From NCBI RefSeq assembly GCF_021134715.1, contig NC_060018.1, positions 8,325,501-8,389,500 of the forward strand: a stretch of 64,000 bases of DNA, read 5' to 3'. The DNA is from Daphnia pulex (Eukaryota; Arthropoda; Branchiopoda; Diplostraca; Daphniidae). The translations under genes were made by a program, and so were the position numbers. Each line of letters begins with the position of its first letter. Position 1 is the stretch's first letter. The notes under the pieces were generated by a model. It had not been told where the DNA came from. It was given only the letters and a program-made list of their open reading frames with translations, and ran no database searches. Shown one piece after another: positions 11,229-21,449 of this stretch.

Positions 11229-13432
11229 AAATCATATCTGAGTTTTGAAGATAAAGCTAATAATGGAATTTTAGAATCCAACTTTGCCGCGAAAAGACAA
11301 AGACAGTTTCTCCGAAATTTCCTAAGTGTCGAGAAGGAGCCAAAAAATAAAAACGGTACGCACCAGAGACTTCTACGAGAGGGAGTAAAAAATGACGTAT
11401 CCGACAAGATTAAAATGAGTAACGTGTTCAAATAAGGGCTCGCCATGGGACATCTTAGAGATTCCCCTGTGCCCCTCGCACCATCCGCACGGCTTTGGTC
11501 CCGCCTTGGGACAAGAATTCCTATCTGGGTACTTCTCCGTTCCCTTAATTTTCAATGGCTTCCTGTTTAGAAATAACAGTTGAATTCTGTTCTATTTCTG
11601 CAACGTTATAGTATAAAATTTAATACTTTACATTCTCATTGTAAAAATGAACTTTGTAGCTCTTTTGGTTAAGCTCCAAAGGTCTCCCAGGTTCGGGATT
11701 TTCTCTAGCAGTGAAGCAATCGCTTTGCCATTTTTTTCAGTTAAGTCAGCAAAACAAGGACGTAAAAATAAAGTTATTCAACTGATTCTTTTTCAACTTT
11801 GGTTCGTCTAGGCAATTTCACAAATTTTGTGTAGATGTTGATTTAAATGACACTGACTTGTAAAGACTATTGTGTGATTTTATGATGGATGTATTTGTTC
11901 AGGTTGTATCTTGTATCTTAGGATTCAGGAAACTTTCCTCGCAGCCATTAGTGCATGACTTCCGTTATGTTTCCAAGCTTTCAGCAAGGAGGATTTTATG
12001 TTCTCTTTTAGCAAAATATTGTGACCATCAGAGTGTCATAGTTGGTTTGAATTTTCTCTCACTTGTGCAGAAATTGCCAGGGTTGAGTTGGGTTGAAGGG
12101 TTATAGCCAGCGAAGATTTCCTACTCAGTAATTGGCCTTGTTCACGTATAAATATTTAGGGAAAGATGTAGGCCATAACCGTCTGCTTGATGGATAATCA
12201 TGACATTGCATTACAGTGACTCTTTTCCGTTGTAAATATTTTACTTTGGCGAGCACCAGACAATCGCGGCTGCAGGACCACCTTCTAATTTTATGACACC
12301 TTCATATGCATGCTATGTCTCGTTTATGCAGGGTAATAGGAGTAATTGATTGACCATATTGTTGCAGCCAAATTTTCTGACAGTAGAACACAAAGTGAAT
12401 GTCTCGACGGTGTTATTGTTGGCCAAGAAATTTTACTTTTTAGGCTCGAGAGAACTGTTCCAACAGCCTTTGGGGAATTCGAAGTAAAACCCAATTGGGG
12501 TTGTCAAGTAATTGATATCTCACCCAAGTAGTCCAAATTATGTTGTTTACGTATAATTTATGTATTATGTTGACATATTTCTTCAAATTTTCTTTTTACC
12601 TAAAAAGGATACGAATAGAATATCATTTTAACACTTGAGTGGTAATGTAAACAAAGCTTTATAACATTTAGAAAATGACATCGTTTCTGGAACAACATGT
12701 TTTTTCTTGGCGTTTGAAAAGGGATCATGGCAGAATGACGGATTCCCATTATGAGTAAAAATAGACATAAGTAAATAAAATTACTTATTATTATTAACAT
12801 TAATTTTAAAGTAAAAATAAAAAGTAAAATTTATTACACACAAGTTACAGAAATTTTTGTCATTGCGACTAAGGACTAACCTACAGAAGAAATTAGTTTC
12901 ACATGTAAAACACAAAATAAATGAAATGTGTAATAATTTTCTCATTAGAAATTCTGTTAAAGTTTCTCATAAGTAATTCGTTTCAGTAGTAATACCAGCG
13001 ATAATAAATCGATGTGTTACACAAGGCGATTCTTTTAAAAAATCAGTTGTCTTCCGTCTTGAAATGATTTTAGTTTATGTTGCTATTTTTCAACTACACG
13101 GCATTTTTTGCATCAGTTCTAATTATTTTTCTGACTTATAAGTTACACCCTGTTTCTTTCACTCTTCTTTCTCATTTTTAATCGAATCTAACCTCAAATA
13201 GTTATGGAGACAGCGTTACACCCGCAGCTACAGTGACAAAACGAGCACCAGTTTACCGCCGTGCTTTTTCCTTGGAACAGAGTCAACATTTTATTGTTTA
13301 TTTAAGATATTGAACAAGTAATTTAAGAAATTAAGCCATTTACTTAGCCATTTTCTTTTAGGGACTATCTATCTTATATGCTATGTACCCTATATCATAT
13401 TTGCCTTACTCTTCAAACAAGAAAATAATATA
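11229..13432. other. Intergenic, no gene recognised
   Basis: Short frames only, the longest about 120 codons at its left edge. No splice-bounded domain, no inverted repeats spotted, AT content rising towards the right. Confidence 0.4.
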
Positions 13433-13440
13433 GTATTACA

Positions 13441-14167
13441 AGGATGTATGTCATTTCGGACCCTACCCTTTCAGCCTCGTACCATTTCGGCCCAGTCTAA
13501 AATCGACCTACCAATTCGGCCCCACTATTTACCTTTTCGGTCCCATTTTCATTAATATTTTTGAAATTGTTAAATAATTTATTTTGTTGAAAAGTTAAAT
13601 AACAAGAAGAGAGTATTTTAGTAAAAGAAGTGAATGTCAAAAATTTTAAATATTTATTTAATTTTATTTGAAGTATTTTAGTAAAAGAAGCGAACGTCTA
13701 AAATTTTAAATATTTATTGGATTATTAATGGACGTTCACTTTTTTATACTAAAATACTTACACAGTAATCAAAGAAATATTTAAAAATTTTGGACAATTT
13801 GTTTTATGGTAGAGATTTTGTAAAACAATTTTTGGTCCAAAAGCGTTACACATATTTTTTTACTCGAAGTAGCCTACGTGATTTTAAGCCAATTATATCT
13901 GTAACTTTAAGATTTGTTTCTACATTTCGGTCTTTTTCTCTTGTTAAGCTTTACATATTGTACTTCTAACGATGCTTTATAACGATATTTTAGTTTTTAT
14001 AGCTTATATATATATAAAAGCTTCTTTCTTTCTTTAAACTTATTTTATTTTAATAAAGCTGCCATTTCGGACCCAGTTTTGGACATTTTTGGCCCCGGGC
14101 CGAAATGGTTAAAAAGGGCCGAAAAGGTATGGGGCCGAAATGGTAGGGTCCGAAACGACGGGATACC
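13441..14167. mobile_element. Non-autonomous DNA transposon with 8-bp target duplication
   Basis: The direct repeat GTATTACA flanks the element at 13433-13440 and 14168-14175. Both ends carry inverted copies of CGGACCCTACC, and next to each end the motif C(C/A)NTTTCGGNCCC is repeated several times at roughly 20-base spacing. The interior is AT-rich and contains a tandem duplication (about 13611-13660 and 13671-13720) but no transposase. An 8-bp duplication fits the hAT or P superfamilies. The family itself is not recognised. Confidence 0.8.
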
Positions 14168-14175
14168 GTATTACA

Positions 14176-15286
14176 GGAGTTGATGTGTTGAGGCTAACTC
14201 AACCGAGTCAACGATGATGTGTGTATTAGAAATTTAATTTTTCGTTTCATATTTTAGAAAGCAGAAAGTAATCAAAAGAAAATTGTAAAAAAAAATATTG
14301 TTGGATGCAAAACCAGCGTAAGGAGCGGGAGATTAACTGGGAACAAAACGGGTACCCAACAAAGCATGTTAAAATATTTTTCTCGTAATGGAATATATAG
14401 CCTCACAGGTGACAGAATATATTGACATTCTTCATATCGTGTTGGGGGGAGGTTGCATTTTCTTCCGTTGTTACTCTTCCACTCTATCAAAACATATTTT
14501 AACATTTCTCTTGATTAAAAGCTTCTATGCAAGCAAGGTAGTTTTCCTACGGGAGCAAAGAAGAAAATTAATTCACGGATTGTTTCGTAGACTATATGTT
14601 GAAAGTATGTACAGCGTCCGGCTTGCAGGTGATGTTTGCCATCAATCAACAAAGAGTTTTCAAGAATGCAACTTTGTCTGAAGTAGGCTAAACTGTCATC
14701 TGAAAAAATTTCTACTGAATGTAAAATCGAATGATGTAAATAATCACCTTATCTTTTTAGCTTACATGCCTTCACATTATTCGAAAATGATTTTTTTTAG
14801 CCGAGCACATACTTAAAACACAGATTGGTGACATTCGGGACAAAACATTTCCTGGCACCGGAAGTGCTCGTTGGAATTGGGTTCCGCGTCGCTAAAGCTT
14901 TAAATTTCGTCCTAATTGAAGACTTAAGTTGCCCACCCCAAAGTTGCGCTCACCTGGTAACCGTTGTCGTATTTTTAGCTCACCAGTTGGTCCGTTTGAA
15001 ACCTTCTCGATTAATTGTGTGACGTGATTCCGGGTATCGATGTAAGGTCCCGGCATTGAGGTAGGCCTTGTGGCATCCAGCCGACTCTTCCGACTCATTT
15101 TCGTCGTGATCCACTCTCCAGAAAGAAGCCCTCATTACACGATTAAACCACTGCAGCACCTGTTTTAGTTCACCGATCCAATTAAAATAAAGACTAACTC
15201 TTATTTGTCTATTCTATTTAGACATAAAAATATTTTAAAAATGGATGGAAAATCGTCTTTCACGTATAGGCAACGGTTTTGACGTA
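14176..15286. other. Intergenic; one possible minus-strand exon
   Basis: On the minus strand a frame around 14990-15130 reads through GCHKAYLNAGTLHRYP and stops one codon after a GTGAGC donor-like site (about 14984-14989). It could be an exon of the broken gene that follows at 15287-15806, or chance. Nothing else recognised. Confidence 0.35.
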
Positions 15287-15806
15287 CCGACTCAATAGTT
15301 AAGCGGGCGAGAGACCAGCTGGACGCTAGCGTTGTAAATCTCCAGAGGAGTTCCACACTGGATGGGCACGCATTTCAGAGGTCGGAAAACTGGGAGGATG
15401 TCTTCCCATTTCCTCTCGTCCTGGTAGGTCAAAGAATACGGTTCGTCCTGCCTGAACACTGGAAGGAAATCCGGTGGCAGACAACATAGAATTCCGAAGA
15501 CACCTACGGCCCAATCTGGGAGCTGAAAACTGGGAGAATCGTTGGCTCGCAAGTGACCAGAATGCACTCAGGTGACTGTTCTCCTCGCAGGAGCGTGTTC
15601 CATCGCTGGACAGGCGTATTATTTTGATGCAATTATAGGAGACGGTATTACTGAAGTTTGTTATGTTCGCCAATTCGTTTAGAATGTAACCGGGAAATCC
15701 GCAATTGACTCGATGGCATTCCTGTTCGGTATTGTACCATTCTCCGTAGGCCAGGCAAGGTCGACGGACCGACGTAGTCGATAAGCAGGCGTAAACGGAT
15801 TCGTTT
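15287..15806 (-). pseudogene. Broken sushi (CCP) domain gene fragment
   Basis: On the minus strand one frame carries a Cys/Trp/Gly pattern of sushi modules: CLAYGEWYNTEQECH, VNCGFPGY, NTVSYNC and DGTRSCEEN (about 15570-15790). A second frame then carries CCLPPDF, a WEDILPVF stretch and KCVPIQCGTPLEIYNAS, which is the C-x-CG-P boundary between two CCP modules, and ends at a TGA at 15287. Sushi modules are extracellular adhesion or complement-type domains. The frame change without an evident intron, and the stop inside a module, indicate a pseudogene fragment. A spliced live gene with an unseen intron is possible but less likely. Confidence 0.6.
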
Positions 15807-16474
15807 TTTTTAATATTTATATACTCAGCCGTTTTGCGGTGGAATCGGATCGAAGCAACTACGACATAAGAGTAATAAGAACTAAAAGAAAAGAAAATGA
15901 ATCAACGAGTCTAAATAATGACGAAAGCTAAAGAAGCTGATTACGAACCAGACTGTTTTAAAGCAGATTCGGAAACAGCTTTGCATGATCAAACACCTTC
16001 ATTAGAGAGCGGAATCCCAGCAGGGTGAAGAACCAACATTCTCCAGACCTGAGAGGGGTGACATTTTTTGTTATTGTTTCTGAAAAAGTTGGTAGACAAA
16101 ATATTCCTTACATGTAAAATTTTCATTAGAATAACATCACTGCAACTTTCAGTTCCAAAAAATCCTGCATGTGTCACAGCATCAGCTAAACTTTCAACTA
16201 CAATGGCAGCTGATTCCTGGCCTAGTTCTGAGAGAGGTTATTGAAAAAAGAGATCAGGCAAACTTGTGATTTCAAAAGATGTTGGCACTAGAATGTTACC
16301 AATCAATCCAAAAGACAGGAATATATAAGCCTGCAATGTCAGTGTAATTTACAACTTGAACTAAATTCTAGAATTAAATTTTTCCGACATTAGAATCCAA
16401 AGGCTATATTATTACTATGTAATCCTGTATAGGAATTAAATTTTCTTATATTTTTCAAATTTTTTATGAAACAG
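15807..16474. other. Intergenic, no gene recognised
   Basis: AT-rich sequence without a convincing frame. It ends in a T-rich tract and an ACAG acceptor-like site directly before the chromodomain relic. Confidence 0.35.
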
Positions 16475-16594
16475 AGAAAGAGAAGACGGAATGTATTTTT
16501 GGCTAAAATGGAAAGATTTGGATGACAACCAAAATATGTGGGAGCCGTACTCCAACACCAACTGCAAAATCTAATAGCCCAAGTACTACGAAAG
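16475..16594 (+). pseudogene. Chromodomain relic exon
   Basis: Between an ACAG acceptor-like site (16471-16474) and a GTAAGA donor-like site (16595), one frame reads GMYFWLKWKDLDDNQNMWEP, the core of a chromodomain (the aromatic KW and WEP positions are conserved). The C-terminal helix (NLIAQVLRK) continues only after a one-base frame change, so the exon is broken. Chromodomains bind methylated lysine in histone-type peptides and occur in HP1/CBX proteins and in integrases of some Gypsy elements. Which source this comes from is unclear. Confidence 0.55.
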
Positions 16595-17925
16595 GTAAGA
16601 CTGGGTGTTTTTATCTAGTTTTACTGTTATTTTTGTCATTTCTGCATTACTAGGCTAGAAAATAATCTTGAAAAAAAAGAAGAGACCAAGAAAAGGCAAA
16701 AGAAAGCTGGAAAGAAAGTGTAAAAGAACGCTAAAGAAGATGAATCGAGAAGAGCAAGGGGATCGAGTTTAATGGTTGGAGATATAAAAGAGATCGCGGC
16801 AGAAATGGTAGTTGATGAGGCAGGTCTGGTAGTAGTAGAGAAAGAAGCAGTTGGTGTAGTAGATGTAGATTTGAATAGGGAAGGATTAGGTGTGTCCCCG
16901 TGTTCCCTGATTACAGTGTATGCTGGGCTGTAAGTGTGTGAAGTAGAGAGAACAGAAAATCTCCAAGAATTGAATGGAAAAATTGCACTGAGCTGTTTTG
17001 AGGGAAGAGTTGAGCTCTCAACATAACAAAATATAGAAAATAGGTTTTCTGTTTAAATTTATTTGGAAAGTTGAATGTTTGCATATTCTGGGCTGTCAGT
17101 CTGAACTTGAAAAGTGTTTAATTATATTCTGCAAGTTTGTCTTTCGTTGAATAACCAGCAATGAAGCATTATTGACTCGTAATCAGCATCTGACTGTGTT
17201 AGCACTTCCATTTCACACAAAACAACTTCAACACATACAAAACCCCGCCAACCCGGGGTTCGCCCGCGGTTTTCCGACAAGAAAAAAACCTAACAGAAAA
17301 TGAACCCAACCCAAGACAATGGGTCATCACCACTGTCAATTTCATTTTGGGTTTTTTCGCGACCCAGTGCCAGCGGTTCGGAGCGCTAGTGTATGCGCGC
17401 CGTCCATGCGGCTTAACAGCACCGCCATTTTTTCTCTCCCGCAACGGTTGGAATTACATTCCCGTTCGTGCAGTCATTCGTGGTTCCCCTTCGTATATCA
17501 CTCCGTCAGTTGTGCAACAAGACTTTCATTAATCGTGTGGGCACAATGCACTGTTTCTCGATAGGAGGTTCTACAATCATGGTCGTGCCTTGTGCTAAAT
17601 ATTCGGTCAGAGCGTGTTGGGCCTCTCCAACTTCATCTGCAGTCATCTTTTTATGGAAGCTTCACACGTGTGCTTGTCGTTGCATTATTTATTTGCGGTG
17701 ATGCGTATGGTGTGTCAGACCCCCTTTCTTTCTGTGGAAAAATCTTATTTATTATATATATATTATATATATTATATATTGTATTTTATTCCCCCTTTCT
17801 TAATGTGGAAAAATTTGATCGAATTTTGCTTGCTTTTGTGTGCGACATACTTGTCGGTGTTCCATTCGCCAGTGCACCATTTTATTTACCGCGGTCCTCT
17901 GGCATAAACGTTTCCTGCGCCATCT
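16595..17925. other. Degenerate region with a small acidic frame and AT microsatellite
   Basis: A 53-codon ATG frame (16771-16932) reads MVGDIKEIAAEMVVDEAG onward and is Val/Glu-rich, without a recognised domain. The sequence upstream of it is Lys-rich. A TATTATATA-type microsatellite sits near 17745-17785. Other frames are short and look like chance. Confidence 0.35.
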
Positions 17926-18216
17926 GTGTCGCCACATATATCACAGGTTCGTTATTGGTTGAGAATGGGGCAGTTGGTAGATTAGAGGAAGATGCGTGCG
18001 GTGTAGAAGATGAAGAAGAAGTGGATGTTTTGGCCGAAGGGCGAGATGAAGAAGAAAAAGAGATGGCTGTGGGTGATGCTGTTCCTTCCTCCTCCAAAAA
18101 AGGGAAACAGAAATAAAAATAAAAACGGAAAAAGACCAATGCGGAACTCTAGATGCGGAAAATGTAAGAAGAAGGGGTACATCCAGAAAAACAGTCCTGG
18201 ATTAAATCAAAATTAG
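17926..18216 (+). pseudogene. Acidic segment and degenerate CCHC zinc knuckle (Gag-like relic)
   Basis: A frame with a strongly acidic stretch (EDEEEVDVLAEGRDEEEKE) ends in KKGKQK at 18116. After a frame change the next frame reads RCGKCKKKGYIQKNSPGL, which matches a retroviral-type zinc knuckle (C-x2-C-x4-H-x4-C) with the His and last Cys replaced. Acidic and basic linkers around such knuckles are common in Gag-like or cellular CNBP-like proteins. It is a broken copy. Relation to the chromodomain relic 1.5 kb upstream is possible but unproven. Confidence 0.45.
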
Positions 18217-18583
18217 CGAATGATACTATCTCAGCCCACAAATTGAACGCCATCACTTGTTTTCTTATTGGAACGTTTCCCACTTTTATGGCAAGGAGAA
18301 ATTAACTTCAAAAATGAATATTTTTCAAGCAATGCCCTTAACCCCCATTAACATCACTCAAAAGATGAATCTGGGCCAGCAACAGCTGGCTTCAAGAGGG
18401 TGAAAACCACCGCAGGCTATCACCCTCTTTGCTGGTGGTCAAAGAGGAGGGTTGCTGCAAGGGGAAAGACAATGGGGGAAAATTTACGCGCCGTTACAAA
18501 AAGAAGGGTGGGTACAGAGTTGGCTAACGTCCGAAGTTGCCAGTTCGCTGAAATTGTGAAAAAAACGATTGGACACGAACCAG

Positions 18584-19157
18584 CATGGTGTATTAGTATG
18601 GTGGGGGAACTTTGGTTGGAATCGGCTATCTCGAATGAAGCCAGTTTCCGGACAAGAGGCGGAGCTTAGTGCAAAAGTAAAAATTCTTAACAGCCAATTG
18701 CAGGGCTGGTCGGCTATTGTCAGTGCCCTCTATGAACCAAAATACATATCTTTTGTAAAATAATTCGTATGTAAAATAGTATATATATTTAACTTTTTTG
18801 AGTGCAGACATCAACTGGTCGTCGCAATGGTTAAAGTATTGAGCCACGACTCTAGAGGGTTAAGGTTCGATTACCGTATTCGTCACTTATTTTTTTTCAA
18901 ATTTTTTTCTATTAATTTAAAAATAATTATAGCTGGAAAAATAATACTTAATTACTGTTATTGACTCATTTTTTACGATTTTATAGCTTTATAAGTACAT
19001 AAGCAAAGTGCAATCGGACTTAGAAAATTTTCAAACCGTTTATAGCTCATAGTTCACCCAATTGTCCACCAGGCAGCGCTGATCATAGCCGACCACTGGC
19101 TTCAGCCGAGATAGCCGATTCCAACCATAAGTTCCCCCACCATACTAATACACCATG
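18584..19157. mobile_element. Nested non-autonomous DNA transposon, 7-bp target duplication
   Basis: Inverted repeats of roughly 65 bases begin CATGGTGTATTAGTATGGTG at both ends and run into GGAATCGGCTATCTCG. The exact direct repeat GAACCAG flanks the element (18577-18583 and 19158-19164). There is no coding capacity. Ends beginning CATGG and a 7-bp duplication are shared with two elements downstream (20449-20688 and 20867-21449). A P- or hAT-like transposase in trans is the likely mobiliser, by inference. Confidence 0.85.
18811..18897 (+). repeat. tRNA-like pol III element inside the nested transposon
   Basis: An A-box-like stretch (TGGTCGTCGCAATGG, 18816-18830), a B-box-like GGTTCGATTAC (18864-18874) and a T8 terminator (18890-18897) lie in the right order and spacing for an internal RNA polymerase III promoter. 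The T-arm and acceptor do not pair well, so it is not a working tRNA. It sits in the middle of the 18584-19157 element, either as part of its core or as an older SINE head captured by it. Confidence 0.45.
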
Positions 19158-19172
19158 GAACCAGTAACAGTT

Positions 19173-19352
19173 CTTGCATGGCGGCTTACGGAGTTTTGCC
19201 CGTTTTAATTACGAAAATTCTTTAAACACGAAAATTCACCTGATAACGAACGAATGTAGTTATCCAATTATGAACGGGGACTGGAGATGACTGAAATGGG
19301 AAAAATTTAACTCATTATGACACCGGCGAAACTCCATAAGCCGCCATGCAAG
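19173..19352. mobile_element. 180-bp MITE
   Basis: Terminal inverted repeats of about 27 bases, CTTGCATGGCGGCTTAYGG followed by AGTTTYGCC, bound a short AT-rich core. It begins 8 bases after the target duplication of the preceding element. No clear target duplication of its own was found. A GCATGGCGGC word from its end recurs at about 20537 inside another element, suggesting relatedness. Confidence 0.65.
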
Positions 19353-20179
19353 AGCAATTACAAATTAGTGTCAAAAAAATTTTTTTTTTTTGCTTAAATG
19401 AAATTGCCAAACTGGCAACTTTGGACGTTAGCCAAGTCTTACGAAATTTAGTTAGGTATGAAAGGTTGCACGCTTTTCAAATATACACGGGAATTTGAAA
19501 CCATCAACCTCAGTGTCTTCATAATAATGAATATTACCTTCGGAATGATTTTTTAAATAATAGGTTCATGCATGTTTGAAGTAATAATATGGAATGTCTG
19601 CGTAGCAGTCGAGACCAGACACCAGACACTTCCGTCCGGGCGAGCACTCGGTCAAGGGTATTTGATCATGTGCATTCGATTTGGCCGGGTACGAAGACCG
19701 AATTAGATCGCTTATGTTGTTGAACTCTTTGACGATTTGGAGAGAAGACAGTTTTTACTGTTCACGTCTAGTGCAAAGGTCTTTTCCAAGGCGAGTCTGC
19801 AGTGGGTTTTTTCTCTAATATTTCTGATTTTTAAAATAAAACATCTGAGATGTTCTTGGTATCAGACTTGTCGGCGACGTTTCGAACTGTCAGATAGAAA
19901 ATTAGCAACATGAAGGACCTAGCTTTGAATGAGCTGCATGGATTTGTAAGTTGGCATCAAAAGAATAAGCTAATATTGACAAAAGAATCGCATTCAATTG
20001 AAACACTATCTCCAATACTAAATATTTTTGTTGCGTCTTCTAATGCTGAGAATCAAGCATATTAAATGATAACTTTCCCTGAGAGATTTCCTTGGGAAAG
20101 ACTGAAGGCTATCCCGTGGTTATGGACCCAAAATGTGTATTTATTGTTTCCCCACGGGTTCCAGTCGGGTTTATTGCGG

Positions 20180-20741
20180 AAAATTGGGGGAATTATTGCG
20201 TGTAAATAGGGCTATGGTTCGTTTTCATTTATTTTTTAGTCAATTTTCCGTATAAAACTACGTGTCTGAGCAAATTTTCAAATTTGTAGGTGTTTTTGTT
20301 CATTTTGTATATTTAATAAATCGGTCGAAATTCAAATTTTTGTGGTTCCCGCCGGTTTGTGATTGGCTGCAAAATTGTGGAAATTATTGCGTGTAAATAG
20401 GGCTATGGTTCGTTTTCATTAATTTTTAGTCAATTCTTCGTATAAAACCAGGGGTATGGAGAGGTGGTTCCCAATGACAGTGTTAAATTTCCCATAAGGG
20501 GATTCGATGGGAAGCTACTTTTTTACCAACGACTTTTGCATGGCGGCATAGGGAGGTCTCTCCGACGGTGGCGCCATCTAGGCTCTCGCGGCACACGGAC
20601 ATACCGAGAGACCTTTTAGTAAAAATAGCGGACAATCCCTTATGGGAAATTTAACATGGAGACTGAAAACCATCTCTCCGTGCCCATGATAAAACTACGT
20701 GTCTGAGCAAATTTTCAAATATGTTGGTGTTTTTGTTCATT
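20180..20741 (+). repeat. Tandem duplication interrupted by a MITE
   Basis: A unit of about 125 bases (GTGTAAATAGGGCTATGG ... TATAAAACTACGTGTCTGAG) occurs at 20180-20306 and again from about 20371. The second copy is split after ATAAAAC at 20448 and resumes at 20689, with a 240-bp element between. The first copy shows the uninterrupted site. Confidence 0.85.
20449..20688. mobile_element. 240-bp MITE with 7-bp target duplication
   Basis: The flanking direct repeat ATAAAAC (20442-20448 and 20689-20695) is single in the uninterrupted duplicate upstream, which proves insertion. The ends read CAGGGGTATGGAGAGG and, inverted, CATGGGCACGGAGAG, followed by a shared GTTAAATTTCCCATAAGGG. A second inner inverted repeat (GGTCTCTC / GAGAGACC) lies in the core. 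No coding capacity. Confidence 0.9.
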
Positions 20742-20866
20742 CAGAGCTGGACAGCTGGTTCATTTTATAACTTTTATTTTGTGTTTGTTTACAAATGTCG
20801 TAGGCGGCTGTCGTTTGTCATTTTTTTGTTTTTGATCTTGTTTTTTATGTTGTTTTTGATGCTGTC

Positions 20867-21449
20867 CATGGACTACTTTATATAAGGACGGGACTCTTCG
20901 CCTATCTCGCCGTGTTAAAGCTAGTCGGGTGGGCTATTTTCATGAAAAAATTAATAAAAAATATCAAAAATATTCAGTTTTTTTCGCTGATTATAACTAT
21001 GTAGATAAATCTAAGTAAAATTAACTAATCAATAAGATATTGTAATTTTAGTTTCAGCAGTAAGGTTAAAGTGGGAAACACCGGTGCCCTCTAGCAACAA
21101 AGCACCCTAAGCTCTTGCCAATATAACCTAGAAGGTAGAGGAGAGTTAGGCAGCTATGTCAGAGGAATAGAGATAAGAGAGTGGTCTCTCTTTCACGCAA
21201 TGGGTATCTGCTTGTAAACTTACAAGAGCTTATGAGGTTTGGTTCCTAGATGGCACCGGTGTTTCCCACTATTTCAAATTTTCAGTAAAGAAAATTAAAA
21301 TATCTCCATAAAGATAAATTTTAGGGATAGGAACATTAGGTAATTAAATAATTATTTTTTAATTCTTATTCCGATTCGCCCGAAAAAATTTTTACACGGC
21401 TGACGTAGGAAATGCCGAAGAGTCCCGTCCTTATATAAAGTAGTCAATG
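20867..21449. mobile_element. 583-bp MITE with 7-bp target duplication
   Basis: Ends are CATGGACTACTTTATATAAG and the inverted CATTGACTACTTTATATAAG, identical on through GGACGGGACTCTTCG. The direct repeat TGCTGTC flanks it (20860-20866 and 21450-21456). The core is AT-rich and contains a further palindrome at 21070-21270. No transposase. Confidence 0.85.
21070..21270. repeat. Inner palindrome (nested element or structured core)
   Basis: GTGGGAAACACCGGTGCC at 21071 is repeated inverted at about 21253-21269, followed inward by matching CTCTTG/AAGCTC words, giving arms of about 45 bases around a 100-base loop. It may be a separate small element inserted into the 20867-21449 MITE, or a structural part of it. 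No duplication was resolved. Confidence 0.6.

Larger units (their letters stand above)
18517..19438. mobile_element. Outer TIR element carrying nested insertions
   Basis: Inverted repeats of about 45 bases (GTTGGCTAACGTCC...AAGTTGCCAG type) lie at 18517-18562 and about 19390-19438. Outside them a TA is present on each side, consistent with a TA target duplication as in Tc1/mariner-type elements. The interior is almost entirely occupied by two younger elements (18584-19157 and 19173-19352). No transposase. Confidence 0.7.

Noticed and set aside
10560..11555. Minus-strand frames of 60-119 codons
   Set aside because: No domain, composition like random translation, overlapping frames on both strands; part overlaps a tRNA-like repeat.
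17592..18116. 174-codon frame beginning MLNIRSERVG
   Set aside because: The N-terminal half is hydrophobic sequence from AT microsatellite DNA with no domain; only the C-terminal acidic part looks like former coding sequence and is reported as a relic.
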